Shown here piece by piece: positions 7,314 through 16,099 of a DNA stretch of 37,950 nucleotides (its first letter is position 1; every line of letters begins with the position of its first letter). Where the stretch lies: the NCBI GenBank assembly GCA_018816885.1, contig JAHIUS010000017.1:1-37950 (forward strand), written 5' to 3'. Both the position numbers and the translations under genes were made by a program. Source of the DNA: Patescibacteria group bacterium. GTDB lineage: Bacteria > Patescibacteriota > Gracilibacteria > UBA1369 > UBA12470. The notes beneath the pieces are model-generated. The model was not told the origin of the DNA, made no database searches, and worked only from the letters and a program-made list of their open reading frames with translations.

Positions 7314-8479
7314 GCAAAAAAGAAGTACTTAATAAGAGAGTAAATCCCAAATATTTTGATCAGGGAGTTTGGAATGTTGTTAATTGTATTAAACAGGATG
7401 TGATTGAACGAGGGGATTCTGCGTTGAGGGATCTTACGGCTAAATTCGATGCGGTCGAAATTAAGGATTTTCTTGTTTCGAAGGATAAGATTGAAGAGAC
7501 TACAGTCCCGGAATTTTTAGAGATTGTTGCTAAGCGGATTCGCAAGGTCAATGAGAAGATTTTGGCTGAAAGAAAGCCTGTAAAAATTGAGGGAGAAGGA
7601 TATGATTTTATGTTGAAATCCAGTCCTATCGAAAGTGTAGGGCTTTATGTGCCTGGCGGATTGGCTGCTTATCCTTCGAGTGTATTGATGCTTGGGATAC
7701 CTGCGAAAGTTGCAGGAGTCAAACGTATTGTTCTTTGTACACCTCCTCCTGTTTCAGAGATTACTTTGGCTGCTGCGAAAGCTGTCGGAGTTTCGGAGAT
7801 TTATCAGGTTGGAGGTTCGCAGGCTATTTTTGCGATGGCTTATGGGACAGAGTCGATTAAACCTGTTGATAAGATTTTTGGACCTGGGAATAAGTATGTG
7901 AATACTGCCAAAATGATGCTTGGAGATAGATGCGGCATTGATATTTTTGCAGGACCTTCGGAAATTTTAATACTTGCTGATGAAACTGCTGATCCGCGGT
8001 TGATTAAGGCTGATTTGGAGTCTCAAGCTGAGCATGGGGCTGATGGGGATTGCATTCTTGTGACTACCAGTCGTGAGTTAGCTGAATCTATAGAAGGAGG
8101 TGCTGTTTTAGTAGATTCGATCGATGAAGGAATTGAGTTTGCAAACCGGTACAGAGCTGAACACACGGAAGTAATAACAGTCAATTCGCGGGAAGATGCT
8201 CTGAAGATACGGGGCGGGGCGGTCTTTATAGGATCGGACACTTGTGTTCCGATGGGTGATTATGGAGTTTCAGGTTCAAATCATGTTATTCCAACAGGAG
8301 GTGCGACAAGATTTCAATCACCTGTCTCAGTAGAAGACTTCTTGATTCGTACGGAATACACGGAAGTCAAAGAGCCGAAAAAGGCTGCAGATTTTGTTCC
8401 GGAATTCGCAACTTTAGAAGGCCTTCCAAAACATGCCGAATCTGTAAAATTAAGAATTTCCAACCAATTTAAATCATGA
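7301..8479 (+). CDS. hisD: Histidinol dehydrogenase
   Basis: Oxidises L-histidinol to L-histidine in two NAD-dependent steps. At 392 residues it is somewhat shorter than E. coli HisD (434), mostly at the N-terminus. The family core is intact: VPGGLAAYPSSVLM, the FGPGNKYVNTAK motif, the zinc-ligand segment SQAEHGADG, the SNHVIPTGG motif, and the C-terminal GLPKHAESV histidine. It overlaps hisG by 13 bp and shares an ATGA with the following hisC fusion gene. All cues point to co-translation within the his operon. No regulatory site of its own is visible. Confidence 0.96.
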   Translation: MAILSKKEVLNKRVNPKYFDQGVWNVVNCIKQDVIERGDSALRDLTAKFDAVEIKDFLVSKDKIEETTVPEFLEIVAKRIRKVNEKILAERKPVKIEGEGYDFMLKSSPIESVGLYVPGGLAAYPSSVLMLGIPAKVAGVKRIVLCTPPPVSEITLAAAKAVGVSEIYQVGGSQAIFAMAYGTESIKPVDKIFGPGNKYVNTAKMMLGDRCGIDIFAGPSEILILADETADPRLIKADLESQAEHGADGDCILVTTSRELAESIEGGAVLVDSIDEGIEFANRYRAEHTEVITVNSREDALKIRGGAVFIGSDTCVPMGDYGVSGSNHVIPTGGATRFQSPVSVEDFLIRTEYTEVKEPKKAADFVPEFATLEGLPKHAESVKLRISNQFKS

Positions 8480-9945
8480 AAAATTTAATCAGAAAAAACG
8501 TACAAGCTTTGAAGCCCTATATATGCGCCAGACAAACGGCGAGTGAGGGGGTGCTGCTTGATGCGAATGAAAATCCGCGAGGTAAATACAATCGTTATCC
8601 TGATCCTTATGCGACTGAAGTGAGGAAGGCATATGGGGTTCCTATTCCGAATGTTTTTGTTGGGAATGGTTCTGATGAGGCGATTGATCTGTTGTTTAGG
8701 GTTTTCTGTGAGCCTGGAGAGGACGAGGTGATTACTTTGGATCCGACTTATGGGATGTACAAGGTTTCTGCGGATATAAATAATGTTGCTTGTAAATCTG
8801 TGTTGCTCGGCGAGGATTTCCAGATTGATGTTGAGAAAACTCTTGCTGCGGTTTCGCCGAATACGAAATTGATTTTTGCTTGTTCTCCTAATAATCCGAC
8901 GGGAAATCTGCTCAAAGAGAAGGATATTCTTGAATTGTGTGAGCGATTTGAAGGGATTGTTGTTCTTGATGAGGCTTATATTGAATTTGCGGACAGCGAT
9001 TCAATGGCTTTGAAAACGGGTAATCTTGTTGCTCTTCGGACTTTATCGAAAGCGTGGGGTGCTGCCGGGTTGAGAGTAGGGTTTGCTATTGCTACGGAGT
9101 GGATTATTGAAGCGATGAATAAGATTAAGCCGCCTTATAATGTGAATCAGCTTTCTCAAGATGCAGCTAAAGAGATTTTGTCCGGGGAGATGCAGATTAA
9201 AGCCATTTTGGATGAAAAGAAGCGTGTTATTGCTCGGTTGAAAGAGTTTGGATTGAAAGTTTTTCCTTCTGATGCGAACTTTATTTTGTTTAAAATTCCC
9301 GGAGCTTCTCAGGTTCAGAAAGCTCTGCAGGAAAATGGGGTTGTGATTAGAGACAGAAGCGGGATGCCGATGCTTGCGGATTGCTTGAGGGTTTCTATTG
9401 GAACTCAGTCACAGAATGATCGATTTCTTGAAGAACTTGAGAAGCTCATAAAGAAAGTTGCTTTCATAGACCGTGATGGAGTGATTCTTTTTGAGAATCA
9501 AATCGATTTCCAGGTTGATTCTTTGGAGAAATATCAAATTTTACCTGGAGTTAATGAAGGATTGAAAAAATTGAAAGAAGCGGGATATATGCTTGTTATG
9601 GTCAGTAATCAGGATGGCAGGGGCACCGATAGTTTTTCGGAAGAAGATTTCCTGTTGGTTCAAAATAGGATGATTGAGGATTTGGGAATTGAATTTGATG
9701 AAATTTTTGTCTGCCCACATTTTGCAGAAGAAAACTGTGATTGCAGGAAGCCGAAAACAGGCATGGCTGAAGAGTTTTTGAAGAAAACACCAATTAATTA
9801 TGACAAATCCTTCGTAATAGGGGATCGGGAAAGCGATATGGAGTTTGCTCAAAATATTGGAGTGCGAGGAGTTAAAGCGGAAACGAACGATATATTTCCT
9901 AACCCCAGCGCAAGGAAGCGAAGCGGTCCTCGCGCCATTTTATAA
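8476..9945 (+). CDS. hisC: Fused histidinol-phosphate aminotransferase and histidinol-phosphatase (HisC-HisB-N)
   Basis: One uninterrupted frame of 489 residues. Residues 1 to about 328 are a class I/II PLP aminotransferase of the HisC type: PNVFVGNGSDEAID, CSPNNPTGN, VLDEAYIEF, and the PLP lysine in TLSKAWGAAGLRVG. From about residue 330 follows a HAD-family phosphatase of the HisB N-terminal type, with DRDGVI, SNQDGRG, the zinc-loop CPHF...CDCRKPKTG, and VIGDRESDMEFA. The protein would thus carry out two consecutive steps, transamination of imidazole-acetol phosphate and dephosphorylation of histidinol phosphate. The phosphatase is normally separate or fused to the dehydratase. The junction has no homopolymer suggesting an artefact. 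The last dozen residues (SARKRSGPRAIL) are encoded by a repeat element also found at 29914. Confidence 0.92.
   Translation: MKNLIRKNVQALKPYICARQTASEGVLLDANENPRGKYNRYPDPYATEVRKAYGVPIPNVFVGNGSDEAIDLLFRVFCEPGEDEVITLDPTYGMYKVSADINNVACKSVLLGEDFQIDVEKTLAAVSPNTKLIFACSPNNPTGNLLKEKDILELCERFEGIVVLDEAYIEFADSDSMALKTGNLVALRTLSKAWGAAGLRVGFAIATEWIIEAMNKIKPPYNVNQLSQDAAKEILSGEMQIKAILDEKKRVIARLKEFGLKVFPSDANFILFKIPGASQVQKALQENGVVIRDRSGMPMLADCLRVSIGTQSQNDRFLEELEKLIKKVAFIDRDGVILFENQIDFQVDSLEKYQILPGVNEGLKKLKEAGYMLVMVSNQDGRGTDSFSEEDFLLVQNRMIEDLGIEFDEIFVCPHFAEENCDCRKPKTGMAEEFLKKTPINYDKSFVIGDRESDMEFAQNIGVRGVKAETNDIFPNPSARKRSGPRAIL
9903..9941 (+). repeat. REP-like palindromic repeat, copy 1 (inside the 3' end of hisC)
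   Basis: A roughly 39-bp sequence starting CCCCAGCGCAAGGAAGCG, with an internal imperfect palindrome GCGCAAGGA / TCCTCGCGC around the loop AGCGAAGCGG. It is nearly identical, with two substitutions, to 29914-29952. Copy 1 supplies the final codons and almost the stop of the hisC fusion gene. A further small palindrome GCGCCTGCAAGGCGC follows before hisB. Confidence 0.8.
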
Positions 9946-9979
9946 ATTAACGCGCCTGCAAGGCGCAACGATTCAAATC

Positions 9980-10543
9980 ATGAAGCGCAAAACCAATGAA
10001 ACTTGTGTTGAGGTTGAAGTTAAGCTGAACGGTATCGGTAAAAGCAACATTAGTACCGGGATTGGTTTTTTTGATCACATGCTTGAGCTTTTCTCAAAAC
10101 ACTCAGGGATAAACCTTATGGTCAAAGCAAAAGGCGACCTTGAAGTTGACGAACATCACACAATTGAAGATGTCGGAATTTGTCTCGGACAAGCTCTAAA
10201 TGAAGCGCTTGGAGACAAGAGAGGCATCGAGCGATATGGATTTTTGCTCCCGATGGATGAATCTCTTGCGATGTGTGCTTTAGACCTTGGAGGGAGAAGT
10301 TATCTCGTTTTCAAATATGAGCCTAAACGTGAATATGTTGGAGATTTCCCAACAGAATTGTTAGAAGATTTTTTCCAGGCCATAGCCGATAACTTAAAGG
10401 CAAATATCCACATTGAAGTGAAATACGGGCGAAACGAGCATCACAAAATCGAAGCTATCTTCAAATCGTTTGCCAGAGCCATGAAGATGGCCACATCCAA
10501 GGACGGCTCAAATCAATTACCATCAACTAAAGGAAAATCATGA
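9980..10543 (+). CDS. hisB: Imidazoleglycerol-phosphate dehydratase
   Basis: Dehydrates imidazole glycerol phosphate to imidazole acetol phosphate. The metal-binding repeats are clear: FFDHMLELF, DEHHTIEDVGICLG and NEHHKIEAIFKSFARA. The frame is open back to 9845, but that part overlaps the hisC fusion and the repeat and has no similarity, so I choose the ATG at 9980. This gives 187 residues, close to the usual 190-200. The start is preceded by ATTCAAATC, without a Shine-Dalgarno site. It is the only his gene with a real gap before it (34 bp, holding a small palindrome). It ends in an ATGA overlap with hisH-hisA. The phosphatase half of bifunctional HisB is instead on HisC. Confidence 0.96.
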   Translation: MKRKTNETCVEVEVKLNGIGKSNISTGIGFFDHMLELFSKHSGINLMVKAKGDLEVDEHHTIEDVGICLGQALNEALGDKRGIERYGFLLPMDESLAMCALDLGGRSYLVFKYEPKREYVGDFPTELLEDFFQAIADNLKANIHIEVKYGRNEHHKIEAIFKSFARAMKMATSKDGSNQLPSTKGKS

Positions 10544-11835
10544 TACAGATTATCGATTATGGTGCAGGCAACTTAAAAAGTGTTGCAAATGCGCTCGAAA
10601 AACTAGGATTTAACTACGAAATCATCGGGACTCCGGAAAAGCTCCGCGATGACGCGAAAATAATTTTCCCGGGAGTGGGAGCTGCCGGGAGTGCTATGTT
10701 GAACTTGCGCAAAAGTGGATTCGACAAGGTTATTCCTACGCTCAGAAATCCTTTTTTGGGGATTTGTTTGGGTATGCAGCTCTTACTTGATTATTCGGAG
10801 GAAGATGATACTAAATGCCTTGGAGTGATAAATGGAAAGGTGAAGAAATTCACAGGTGATATTAAGGTCCCGCAGATCGGTTGGAATACTGTGTCAGATG
10901 AGCAGAATGATGAATTATTTGCCGGTATCGCTGATGAAAATTACTTCTATTTTCTTAATTCCTACTATGTTGATTGTGGTGATCGATATGTTTTGGGACG
11001 CAGTAATTACGGAGGCGAATTTGTTTCCGCGGTTAAGATGGGGAACTTCTATGGAGTTCAATTTCACCCTGAAAAATCAGGTGAGATTGGTCTTAAATTA
11101 CTCTCTAACTTTTGTGAAAGGGTCGGCTTACAGCCGCCCCCGATGTTAATTTTACCTGCAATAGACATTATCGGTGGGAAATGTGTGCGTCTTACGAAAG
11201 GCGATTACTCTCAAGTCAAAGAATATTCTGCAAATCCTTGCGAAGTTGCTCGAAAGTTTAAGGAAGCTGGAGCTGAAATGCTGCATGTTGTTGATCTTGA
11301 TGGGGCGAGAGAAGGAAGGATTGTTAACATGAATATTATTAAGGAATTAGTGGGTGTTGGGTTGCCAATTCAAGTTGGTGGAGGAATAAGGGATTATGAA
11401 TCTGCTAAAAAACTTCTCAATCTTGATGTTTCTCGAATAATTTTGGGGACTGCTGCCGTAAATGATCAAGATTTACTCAAGAGGTTAATAGCTGAATTTG
11501 GTGCAGATCGTGTTGTGATTTCGGTTGATATTAAAGACGGGAAAATAGCGGTTAAAGGTTGGGAGGAGGTTTCGGATGTTTCTGTTGAGGATTTTTTGGA
11601 AAAGCTTGGAGAACTGGGTGTGGAAACGATCATTGTTACCGATATTAGTCGGGACGGAATGCTTGAAGGGGTGAAGATTAAATCTTTGCCAAATGGATTT
11701 GAGGTGATAGTTGCAGGAGGAGTTACGAGCATTGAAGATATTGTGAAGCTGCGAGAGCTGGGAGCGGGCGGTGTAATTATCGGCAAAGCTCTTTATGAGG
11801 GAAAAATAGATCTTAACCAAGCCATAAAATGTTAG
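10540..11835 (+). CDS. hisH: Fused glutamine amidotransferase HisH and isomerase HisA
   Basis: A 431-residue frame with two complete enzymes. Residues 1-198 are HisH, the glutaminase subunit of imidazole glycerol phosphate synthase: GVGAAGSAM, the nucleophile Cys76 in GICLGMQ, and His176/Glu178 in QFHPEKS. Residues 202-431 are HisA, the ProFAR isomerase: [14 protein letters not shown] with the catalytic Asp, VQVGGGIR-like IQVGGGIRD, and VTDISRDG. HisH normally pairs with HisF, not HisA; the fusions known to me join HisH to HisF, as in yeast HIS7. The linker is only GLQPPP. It contains a run of five Cs (11137-11141) where losing one C would give a HisH stop overlapping a HisA ATG at 11142, so an artefact or recent fusion must be considered. 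An AAGGA site precedes the start. The 3' end overlaps hisF by 7 bp. Confidence 0.9.
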   Translation: MIQIIDYGAGNLKSVANALEKLGFNYEIIGTPEKLRDDAKIIFPGVGAAGSAMLNLRKSGFDKVIPTLRNPFLGICLGMQLLLDYSEEDDTKCLGVINGKVKKFTGDIKVPQIGWNTVSDEQNDELFAGIADENYFYFLNSYYVDCGDRYVLGRSNYGGEFVSAVKMGNFYGVQFHPEKSGEIGLKLLSNFCERVGLQPPPMLILPAIDIIGGKCVRLTKGDYSQVKEYSANPCEVARKFKEAGAEMLHVVDLDGAREGRIVNMNIIKELVGVGLPIQVGGGIRDYESAKKLLNLDVSRIILGTAAVNDQDLLKRLIAEFGADRVVISVDIKDGKIAVKGWEEVSDVSVEDFLEKLGELGVETIIVTDISRDGMLEGVKIKSLPNGFEVIVAGGVTSIEDIVKLRELGAGGVIIGKALYEGKIDLNQAIKC

Positions 11836-12578
11836 CAAAAAGAATAATCCCATGTTTGGATGTGCAAGGCGGCAGGGTTGTTAAAGGTGTTAACTTCGTG
11901 AATATCAAAGATGCCGGTGATCCCATCAAACTTGCTAGATTTTATTATGAGCAAGGGGCGGATGAACTTGTTTTTCTCGATATAACAGCAACTTCCGAAG
12001 ATCGCGATACAATTTACGATATGGTCGAGCGTGTTGCGGGAGCGATTTCTATACCTTTTACAGTTGGTGGAGGGATAAGGACGACTCAAGATATGAAGGA
12101 GCTTTTGGGGCGAGGTGCGGATAAAATTTCTATAAATTCCGCTGCTGTTAAGAATCCTGCGCTTATTTCTGAGGGAGCTAAGGCTTTTGGGTCTCAATGT
12201 ATTGTTGTAGCCGTGGATGTAAAGAAAAAGGGTGATAACTGGAATGTCTTTGTAAAAGGAGGCCGTGAGAATACGGAATTAGATGCTTTTGAATGGATTA
12301 AGAAGGTTTATGAGCTGGGGGCGGGGGAAATTTTGCTAACTTCAATGGATCGTGATGGAACGAAGGAAGGATATGATATAGAGCTTTTGAAGAGTGTTTC
12401 AGGGATGGTTTCCATACCTGTTATTGCTTCCGGTGGGGCCGGGTCTTTGGAGGATTTATATGAAGGATTGTGCGTTGCCGATGCCGTTTTGGCTGCGAGT
12501 ATTTTCCACTATGGGGAGTATTCGATTAAAGAAGCTAAAGATTTTTTAAATTCTAAAAATATAACTGTAAGATTATGA
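11829..12578 (+). CDS. hisF: Imidazole glycerol phosphate synthase cyclase subunit
   Basis: A 249-residue (beta-alpha)8 barrel that condenses PRFAR with ammonia from HisH to give imidazole glycerol phosphate and AICAR. Diagnostic sequence includes [16 protein letters not shown] with Asp11, [17 protein letters not shown] with the second catalytic Asp, [15 protein letters not shown] and ASGGAG. Length is typical. It starts inside the hisA codons (7-bp overlap) and shares an ATGA with hisIE. Its glutaminase partner HisH is covalently tied to HisA rather than to this protein, so the synthase would be a HisA-HisH:HisF assembly. Confidence 0.97.
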   Translation: MLAKRIIPCLDVQGGRVVKGVNFVNIKDAGDPIKLARFYYEQGADELVFLDITATSEDRDTIYDMVERVAGAISIPFTVGGGIRTTQDMKELLGRGADKISINSAAVKNPALISEGAKAFGSQCIVVAVDVKKKGDNWNVFVKGGRENTELDAFEWIKKVYELGAGEILLTSMDRDGTKEGYDIELLKSVSGMVSIPVIASGGAGSLEDLYEGLCVADAVLAASIFHYGEYSIKEAKDFLNSKNITVRL

Positions 12579-13132
12579 AAAATTTAATACCTGCAATAAT
12601 TCAAGATTCGAAAACTATGGAGATTTTGATGCTTGGATATATGAATGAAGAAGCGAGGCGTTTGACTGAGGAAACGGGGAAAGTTTACTTCTGGAGTCGA
12701 AGCCGGAAGAAGCTTTGGATGAAAGGTGAAACTTCGGGGAATGTGCTTTCTGTTGTTTCGATTGTTGATGATTGTGATTCAGATGCCCTTTTAATTAAGG
12801 TGAATCCTGCCGGTCCGACCTGCCACACAGGAAGCGTGAGCTGTTTCTCAGATGCTTTTTTAAGAGAATTGGAATGCTTGATTGCTGATCGGAAGGAAAA
12901 GATGCCTGAAGGGTCTTACACGGCTTATTTGTTTGAAAAAGGTGTGGGTAAGATGGTTGAGAAAGTGGAGGAAGAGGCTGCGGAAGTATGCAAGGCGGCT
13001 ACTTTGGAGACTAGGGAGAGGTTGGTGGAAGAGAGTGCTGATCTTTTGTATCACTTGATGGTTTTGCTGAAAGAAAATGATCTTCGATTTGAGGATGTGG
13101 TTGCGGAACTCAAGAAGAGGTTTAAAATGTAG
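12575..13132 (+). CDS. hisI: Bifunctional phosphoribosyl-AMP cyclohydrolase / phosphoribosyl-ATP pyrophosphatase
   Basis: A 185-residue HisIE fusion performing steps two and three of the pathway. The N-terminal HisI domain (about 1-100) has [28 protein letters not shown] and the zinc ligands in [21 protein letters not shown]. The C-terminal HisE domain (about 105-185) has the acidic KVEEEAAEV and [13 protein letters not shown] helices of the MazG-like fold. The bifunctional form is common in bacteria. It is the last recognisable his gene. No terminator follows, and the DUF711 gene starts 19 bases later, so transcription may continue. Confidence 0.96.
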   Translation: MKNLIPAIIQDSKTMEILMLGYMNEEARRLTEETGKVYFWSRSRKKLWMKGETSGNVLSVVSIVDDCDSDALLIKVNPAGPTCHTGSVSCFSDAFLRELECLIADRKEKMPEGSYTAYLFEKGVGKMVEKVEEEAAEVCKAATLETRERLVEESADLLYHLMVLLKENDLRFEDVVAELKKRFKM

Positions 13133-13151
13133 TTAATTAAAAATTTTTATT

Positions 13152-14300
13152 ATGAAAATCCGAACAATAACAACAGGTGTTGAGTTAGAGTCTTTGTCCG
13201 AAATCGATAAGATAAAGGAGGCCGCTGAATTTAATAAAACAGCTAAGGAAGCCTTTGAAAAAGAAGGTTATGAAGTTCAAACAACCAGGGTTGCAACCAA
13301 TTCATGGGAGGATTACATGAAGGATTTATCTGATAGCGAGATTGTGAAAGAAGTACAGAAAATAGAGGAGATTGGAAAAGGTCTTGATGTGAGTTTTTTG
13401 AATATAGGATACGCTAAGACACCGGAGAAGATAGCCGTTCTTTCGGCAATTAATAAGGTTACTTCTATTATTTCGTGTTCTGCGACTGTCGGCAATGTTG
13501 CGGATGGCGTTAATTTTGAAGCTGCTAAAGCGGCGGCCAAAGTGGTTAAGGAGATTGCGGAATGGACAGAGAATGGGGGTGGGAATTTTAGGTTCTGTGC
13601 TTCTGCGAATTGCAGGCCGGGAATTCCGTTTTTTCCTACAGGATTTCATGAAGGGGAAACTGCTTTTAGGATTGGTCTTGAGTGTGGAGATCTTGCTATG
13701 AAGGCGTTTTCAAAATCCAATAGCTTTCAAGAAGCTGAAGAAAATTTGGAATCTGTTTTTGAAGAGGAATTAAAGAAGGTTCAAGAAGTTGCGCAGCGGA
13801 TTGAACAAGAATCGGGAGTAAGGTATGGAGGTATTGATTCTTCTCTTAATCCCGGGTTGGAAGAACATGAAAGTATTGCTTTTGCTTACGAGAAACTGGG
13901 GATTGGTAAGTTCGGGGATCAGGGGACACTTACTATATCTGCCATTGTTACGAGGGTGCTTAAGAATTTATCTGTTAAAACCTGTGGGTATTCAGGTTTG
14001 ATGCTTCCTGTCTGTGAAGATGTTGGATTAGCGGCAAGAGCTAATGAAGAAACTTATAATATTTCAAATTTGCTTCTGTATTCTTCCGTTTGTGGATGTG
14101 GTCTGGATACGGTTCCTATCCCGGGTGATACATCTGAGGAAACGATTGAAAGGACAATTCTTGATACGGCTAGTTTGGCTATCAAACTTGATAAGCCTTT
14201 GTCTGTTAGATTATTACTTGCTCCCGGCAAGAAGGCCGGAGAGATGACGAATTTTAATTCGCCTTACATGGTGGATTGTAAGGTGTTGAATGTGGAATAA
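13152..14300 (+). CDS. UPF0210 / DUF711 family protein
   Basis: A 382-residue member of the PFL-like UPF0210 (DUF711) family, whose function is not established. Recognisable blocks are MKIRTITTGVEL at the start, NCRPGIPFFPTGFHEGE in the middle, IGLECGDLA, GYSGLMLPVCEDVGLAAR, YSSVCGCGLDTVPIPGD and the C-terminal LLLAPGKKAGEMTNF. Several conserved cysteines are present. The family average is nearer 450 residues, so this copy is on the short side. It lies immediately downstream of hisIE with the same orientation and no terminator, so co-transcription is plausible, but I infer no role in histidine synthesis. Confidence 0.9.
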   Translation: MKIRTITTGVELESLSEIDKIKEAAEFNKTAKEAFEKEGYEVQTTRVATNSWEDYMKDLSDSEIVKEVQKIEEIGKGLDVSFLNIGYAKTPEKIAVLSAINKVTSIISCSATVGNVADGVNFEAAKAAAKVVKEIAEWTENGGGNFRFCASANCRPGIPFFPTGFHEGETAFRIGLECGDLAMKAFSKSNSFQEAEENLESVFEEELKKVQEVAQRIEQESGVRYGGIDSSLNPGLEEHESIAFAYEKLGIGKFGDQGTLTISAIVTRVLKNLSVKTCGYSGLMLPVCEDVGLAARANEETYNISNLLLYSSVCGCGLDTVPIPGDTSEETIERTILDTASLAIKLDKPLSVRLLLAPGKKAGEMTNFNSPYMVDCKVLNVE

Positions 14301-14318
14301 ATTTTAACCAAAACAAAC

Positions 14319-14903
14319 ATGCCTATCCTAGACCTAATGCGTTCCCGTCGCTCGGTGCGCTCTTACAAACCTGATCCTTTAACTGAAGAGCAGATCAAGC
14401 AGATCATTGAAGCCGGTTGTTTGGCTCCTTCGGCGCATAATTATCAGCCGTGGAGGTTTATTGTGATTACGGATCGTGATACGATTAACAGATTGAGTTT
14501 TTCTGCTCAGGGGTATTTGAAGTCGAGGACGGAGGGGTCGGATGCGCTTTCGTATTTCGGTTCTCAGGAGCGACTTGATCGGGTTAAGGAACGGCTTGAG
14601 TTTAAGGAGGATACGGTTTTTTACGGGGCGCCTTGTTTGGTTTTGGTTGTTGCGGAAAAGGGCAATGAGTACGCCGAGATGGACATAGGGATGGCTTGCC
14701 AAAACATGTGTCTTTATGCGCGAGAGCAGGGAATTGGCAGTTGCGTTGTCGGGTATGCGAGGCATTGTGATAGGGAGGAGATTCTTTCTGTAGGGATGAA
14801 AGATAATCAAGAGCTGATTTTTGGGATTACTTTTGGGTATAGTGATGATATGGATGGGAAGGGGGTGAATAGAGATTTTGATAAAATTCAAAGTAGGATA
14901 TAG
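14319..14903 (+). CDS. Nitroreductase-family flavoprotein
   Basis: A 194-residue FMN-dependent oxidoreductase-like protein. The N-terminus MPILDLMRSRRSVRSYKPDPLTEEQIKQIIEAGCLAPSAHNYQPWRF is the family signature, with the Arg-Ser-Arg-Arg FMN phosphate contacts. AEMDIGMACQNMCLYAREQGIGSC is the usual dimer-interface helix, and GITFGYSD closes the fold. The substrate cannot be told from sequence; related proteins reduce nitro compounds, quinones or flavins. The start has TTTTAACC nine bases upstream. The stop codon lies within four AGGATNT-like heptads (14895-14922). Confidence 0.93.
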   Translation: MPILDLMRSRRSVRSYKPDPLTEEQIKQIIEAGCLAPSAHNYQPWRFIVITDRDTINRLSFSAQGYLKSRTEGSDALSYFGSQERLDRVKERLEFKEDTVFYGAPCLVLVVAEKGNEYAEMDIGMACQNMCLYAREQGIGSCVVGYARHCDREEILSVGMKDNQELIFGITFGYSDDMDGKGVNRDFDKIQSRI

Positions 14904-14922
14904 GATTTAGCGGTTAGGATGA
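14895..14922. repeat. Imperfect heptad repeat at the end of the nitroreductase gene
   Basis: Four 7-mers in register: AGGATAT, AGGATTT, AGCGGTT, AGGATGA. The first contains the last codons and the stop of the nitroreductase gene. It is one of about ten 7-nt-period arrays in this window. Confidence 0.55.
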
Positions 14923-14979
14923 ATTGAAAATGGATTGATTAATGGGGGAGTATTTGTTAAGGTTCTCCACTAATTTTTA

Positions 14980-15488
14980 ATGACTTTAAAAATGCCTGAG
15001 AGATGGAATATTTTGGAAGGCGAGAAGGATCGTGATGGCGAATATATTATTCCTCCTACTACTGAAGAAGTCGTTCTGTTGCATGGAACCTCGACAAGGT
15101 TTCTGCCCGATATTTTGAAAAATGGTCTTCAGCCTAGGCGTATTACAAAAAAAAATGTTTATAGCAGATTGGGATATTATGACATGCAGTCCAATCCTGA
15201 TTGTTGTTATTTTGGAGATTTAGCGATTGCTCGTGATGGAGCTATGAAGGCGGCAAGTGTTTATAGTGGGCTTATTATGTATGTCCAAGCTGTTTTGGAT
15301 GTTCGGCACTTGGTTATCGATGAGGATAATAGGCATTATGCTGATGATTGGAGAGGTAGTCTTGCTCGAGGCAGTTGTGCGTGTCAAATGGATAGTATAC
15401 GCAAATTGTAAATATCCTTGTTACCGGGAGTGGTGATCGTCCGATTCATACTCCTGAAATAACATTTATTGAGAATCCGACTTGGTAG
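14980..15488 (+). pseudogene. ADP-ribosyltransferase-like protein, broken by a single-base frameshift near its 3' end
   Basis: The intact first part codes 143 residues and stops at 15409-15411. It has VVLLHGTSTRFLPDILKNGLQPR, then CYFGDLAIARDGAMKAASVYSGLIMYVQAVLDV, which resembles the opening histidine motif and helix-strand core of KptA/ART-like folds (LxHGT...IL..GL.PR). After the stop, the -1 frame continues sensibly as LVTGSGDRPIHTPEITFIEN and ends at TAG 15486-15488. Adding one A to the AAA at 15403-15405 joins the two parts into a protein of about 169 residues. This is a frameshift mutation, a sequencing error or, less likely, recoding. Family assignment is tentative and enzymatic activity is unknown. 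It is flanked by the nitroreductase and an RBBP9-type hydrolase. Confidence 0.65.
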
Positions 15489-15504
15489 GGTTATGATGTT
15501 ATTG

Positions 15505-16065
15505 ATGAAAAACGTCATAATAATTCACGGTTACGGTGCTGATCCGGATTCTAACTGGTTTCCTTGGCTTAAGAGGGAGCTTGAGAGTGCCGGTTTGGAG
15601 GTTGAAGTTCCGGATTTCGGGCAGGATGTTGAGCCGGGTTTCTCGAATTGGAGCAGTGTTTTGAGCGAGGCTCTTGAAGGTCTTGATCCACGAGAAACGG
15701 TGCTTGTCGGGCACAGCTTGGGCGGCGCTTTGATCCCTCGGTATCTTTCCGGGTACAAGGGTGAACCTTTTCTGGCGAGTTTTCTTGTGGCGTCTCCTTT
15801 TGATAACTTGGGTTGGGGGAATTTGGAGGGCTTTTTTGAAAAAAGTGAACTTTCCGCTTCTGCAAAAGATAAGATAGGTAAGATTACAATACTTGCTTCC
15901 GATGATGATCCTTATGTCCCTTTAAATCATGCCGAGAAATATGGGGAGCTTTTAGGGGGAGAGGTTATTGTTGAAAAAGGGCTTGAGCATTTGTGGCAGA
16001 GTGAGTATAAGAGGTTACAAGATCTAATAAAAAAGGCTTCTTCTTACGAGCCTTATTTCGAGTAA
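15505..16065 (+). CDS. RBBP9/YdeN-family serine hydrolase
   Basis: A 186-residue alpha/beta hydrolase of the small RBBP9/YdeN type. The N-terminus IIIHGYGADPDSNWFPWLKREL carries the HGxG oxyanion motif, the nucleophile Ser lies in LVGHSLGGAL, the acid is probably in SDDDPYVP, and the catalytic His is in GLEHLWQSE. The natural substrate of this family is unknown. The frame stays open to 15469, where it would overlap the end of the preceding gene. I choose the ATG at 15505 because the conserved beta strand starts immediately after it. No Shine-Dalgarno site is visible. Confidence 0.9.
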   Translation: MKNVIIIHGYGADPDSNWFPWLKRELESAGLEVEVPDFGQDVEPGFSNWSSVLSEALEGLDPRETVLVGHSLGGALIPRYLSGYKGEPFLASFLVASPFDNLGWGNLEGFFEKSELSASAKDKIGKITILASDDDPYVPLNHAEKYGELLGGEVIVEKGLEHLWQSEYKRLQDLIKKASSYEPYFE

Positions 16066-16069
16066 TTTC

Positions 16070-16098
16070 TTGCTTTTAGCACTATTTATCACTATAAT
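16070..16098 (+). promoter_or_regulatory. Predicted proB promoter
   Basis: The -35 box TTGCTT (16070-16075) is separated by 17 bp from a perfect -10 box TATAAT (16093-16098). Transcription would begin near 16105, inside the palindrome at 16100-16123 and only about 18 nt before the proB start codon. Confidence 0.7.
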
Positions 16099-16099
16099 T

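Noticed and set aside
9845..9979. Extended N-terminus for hisB
   Set aside because: It overlaps the hisC fusion gene and the REP-like repeat; IGPD similarity begins at the ATG at 9980.
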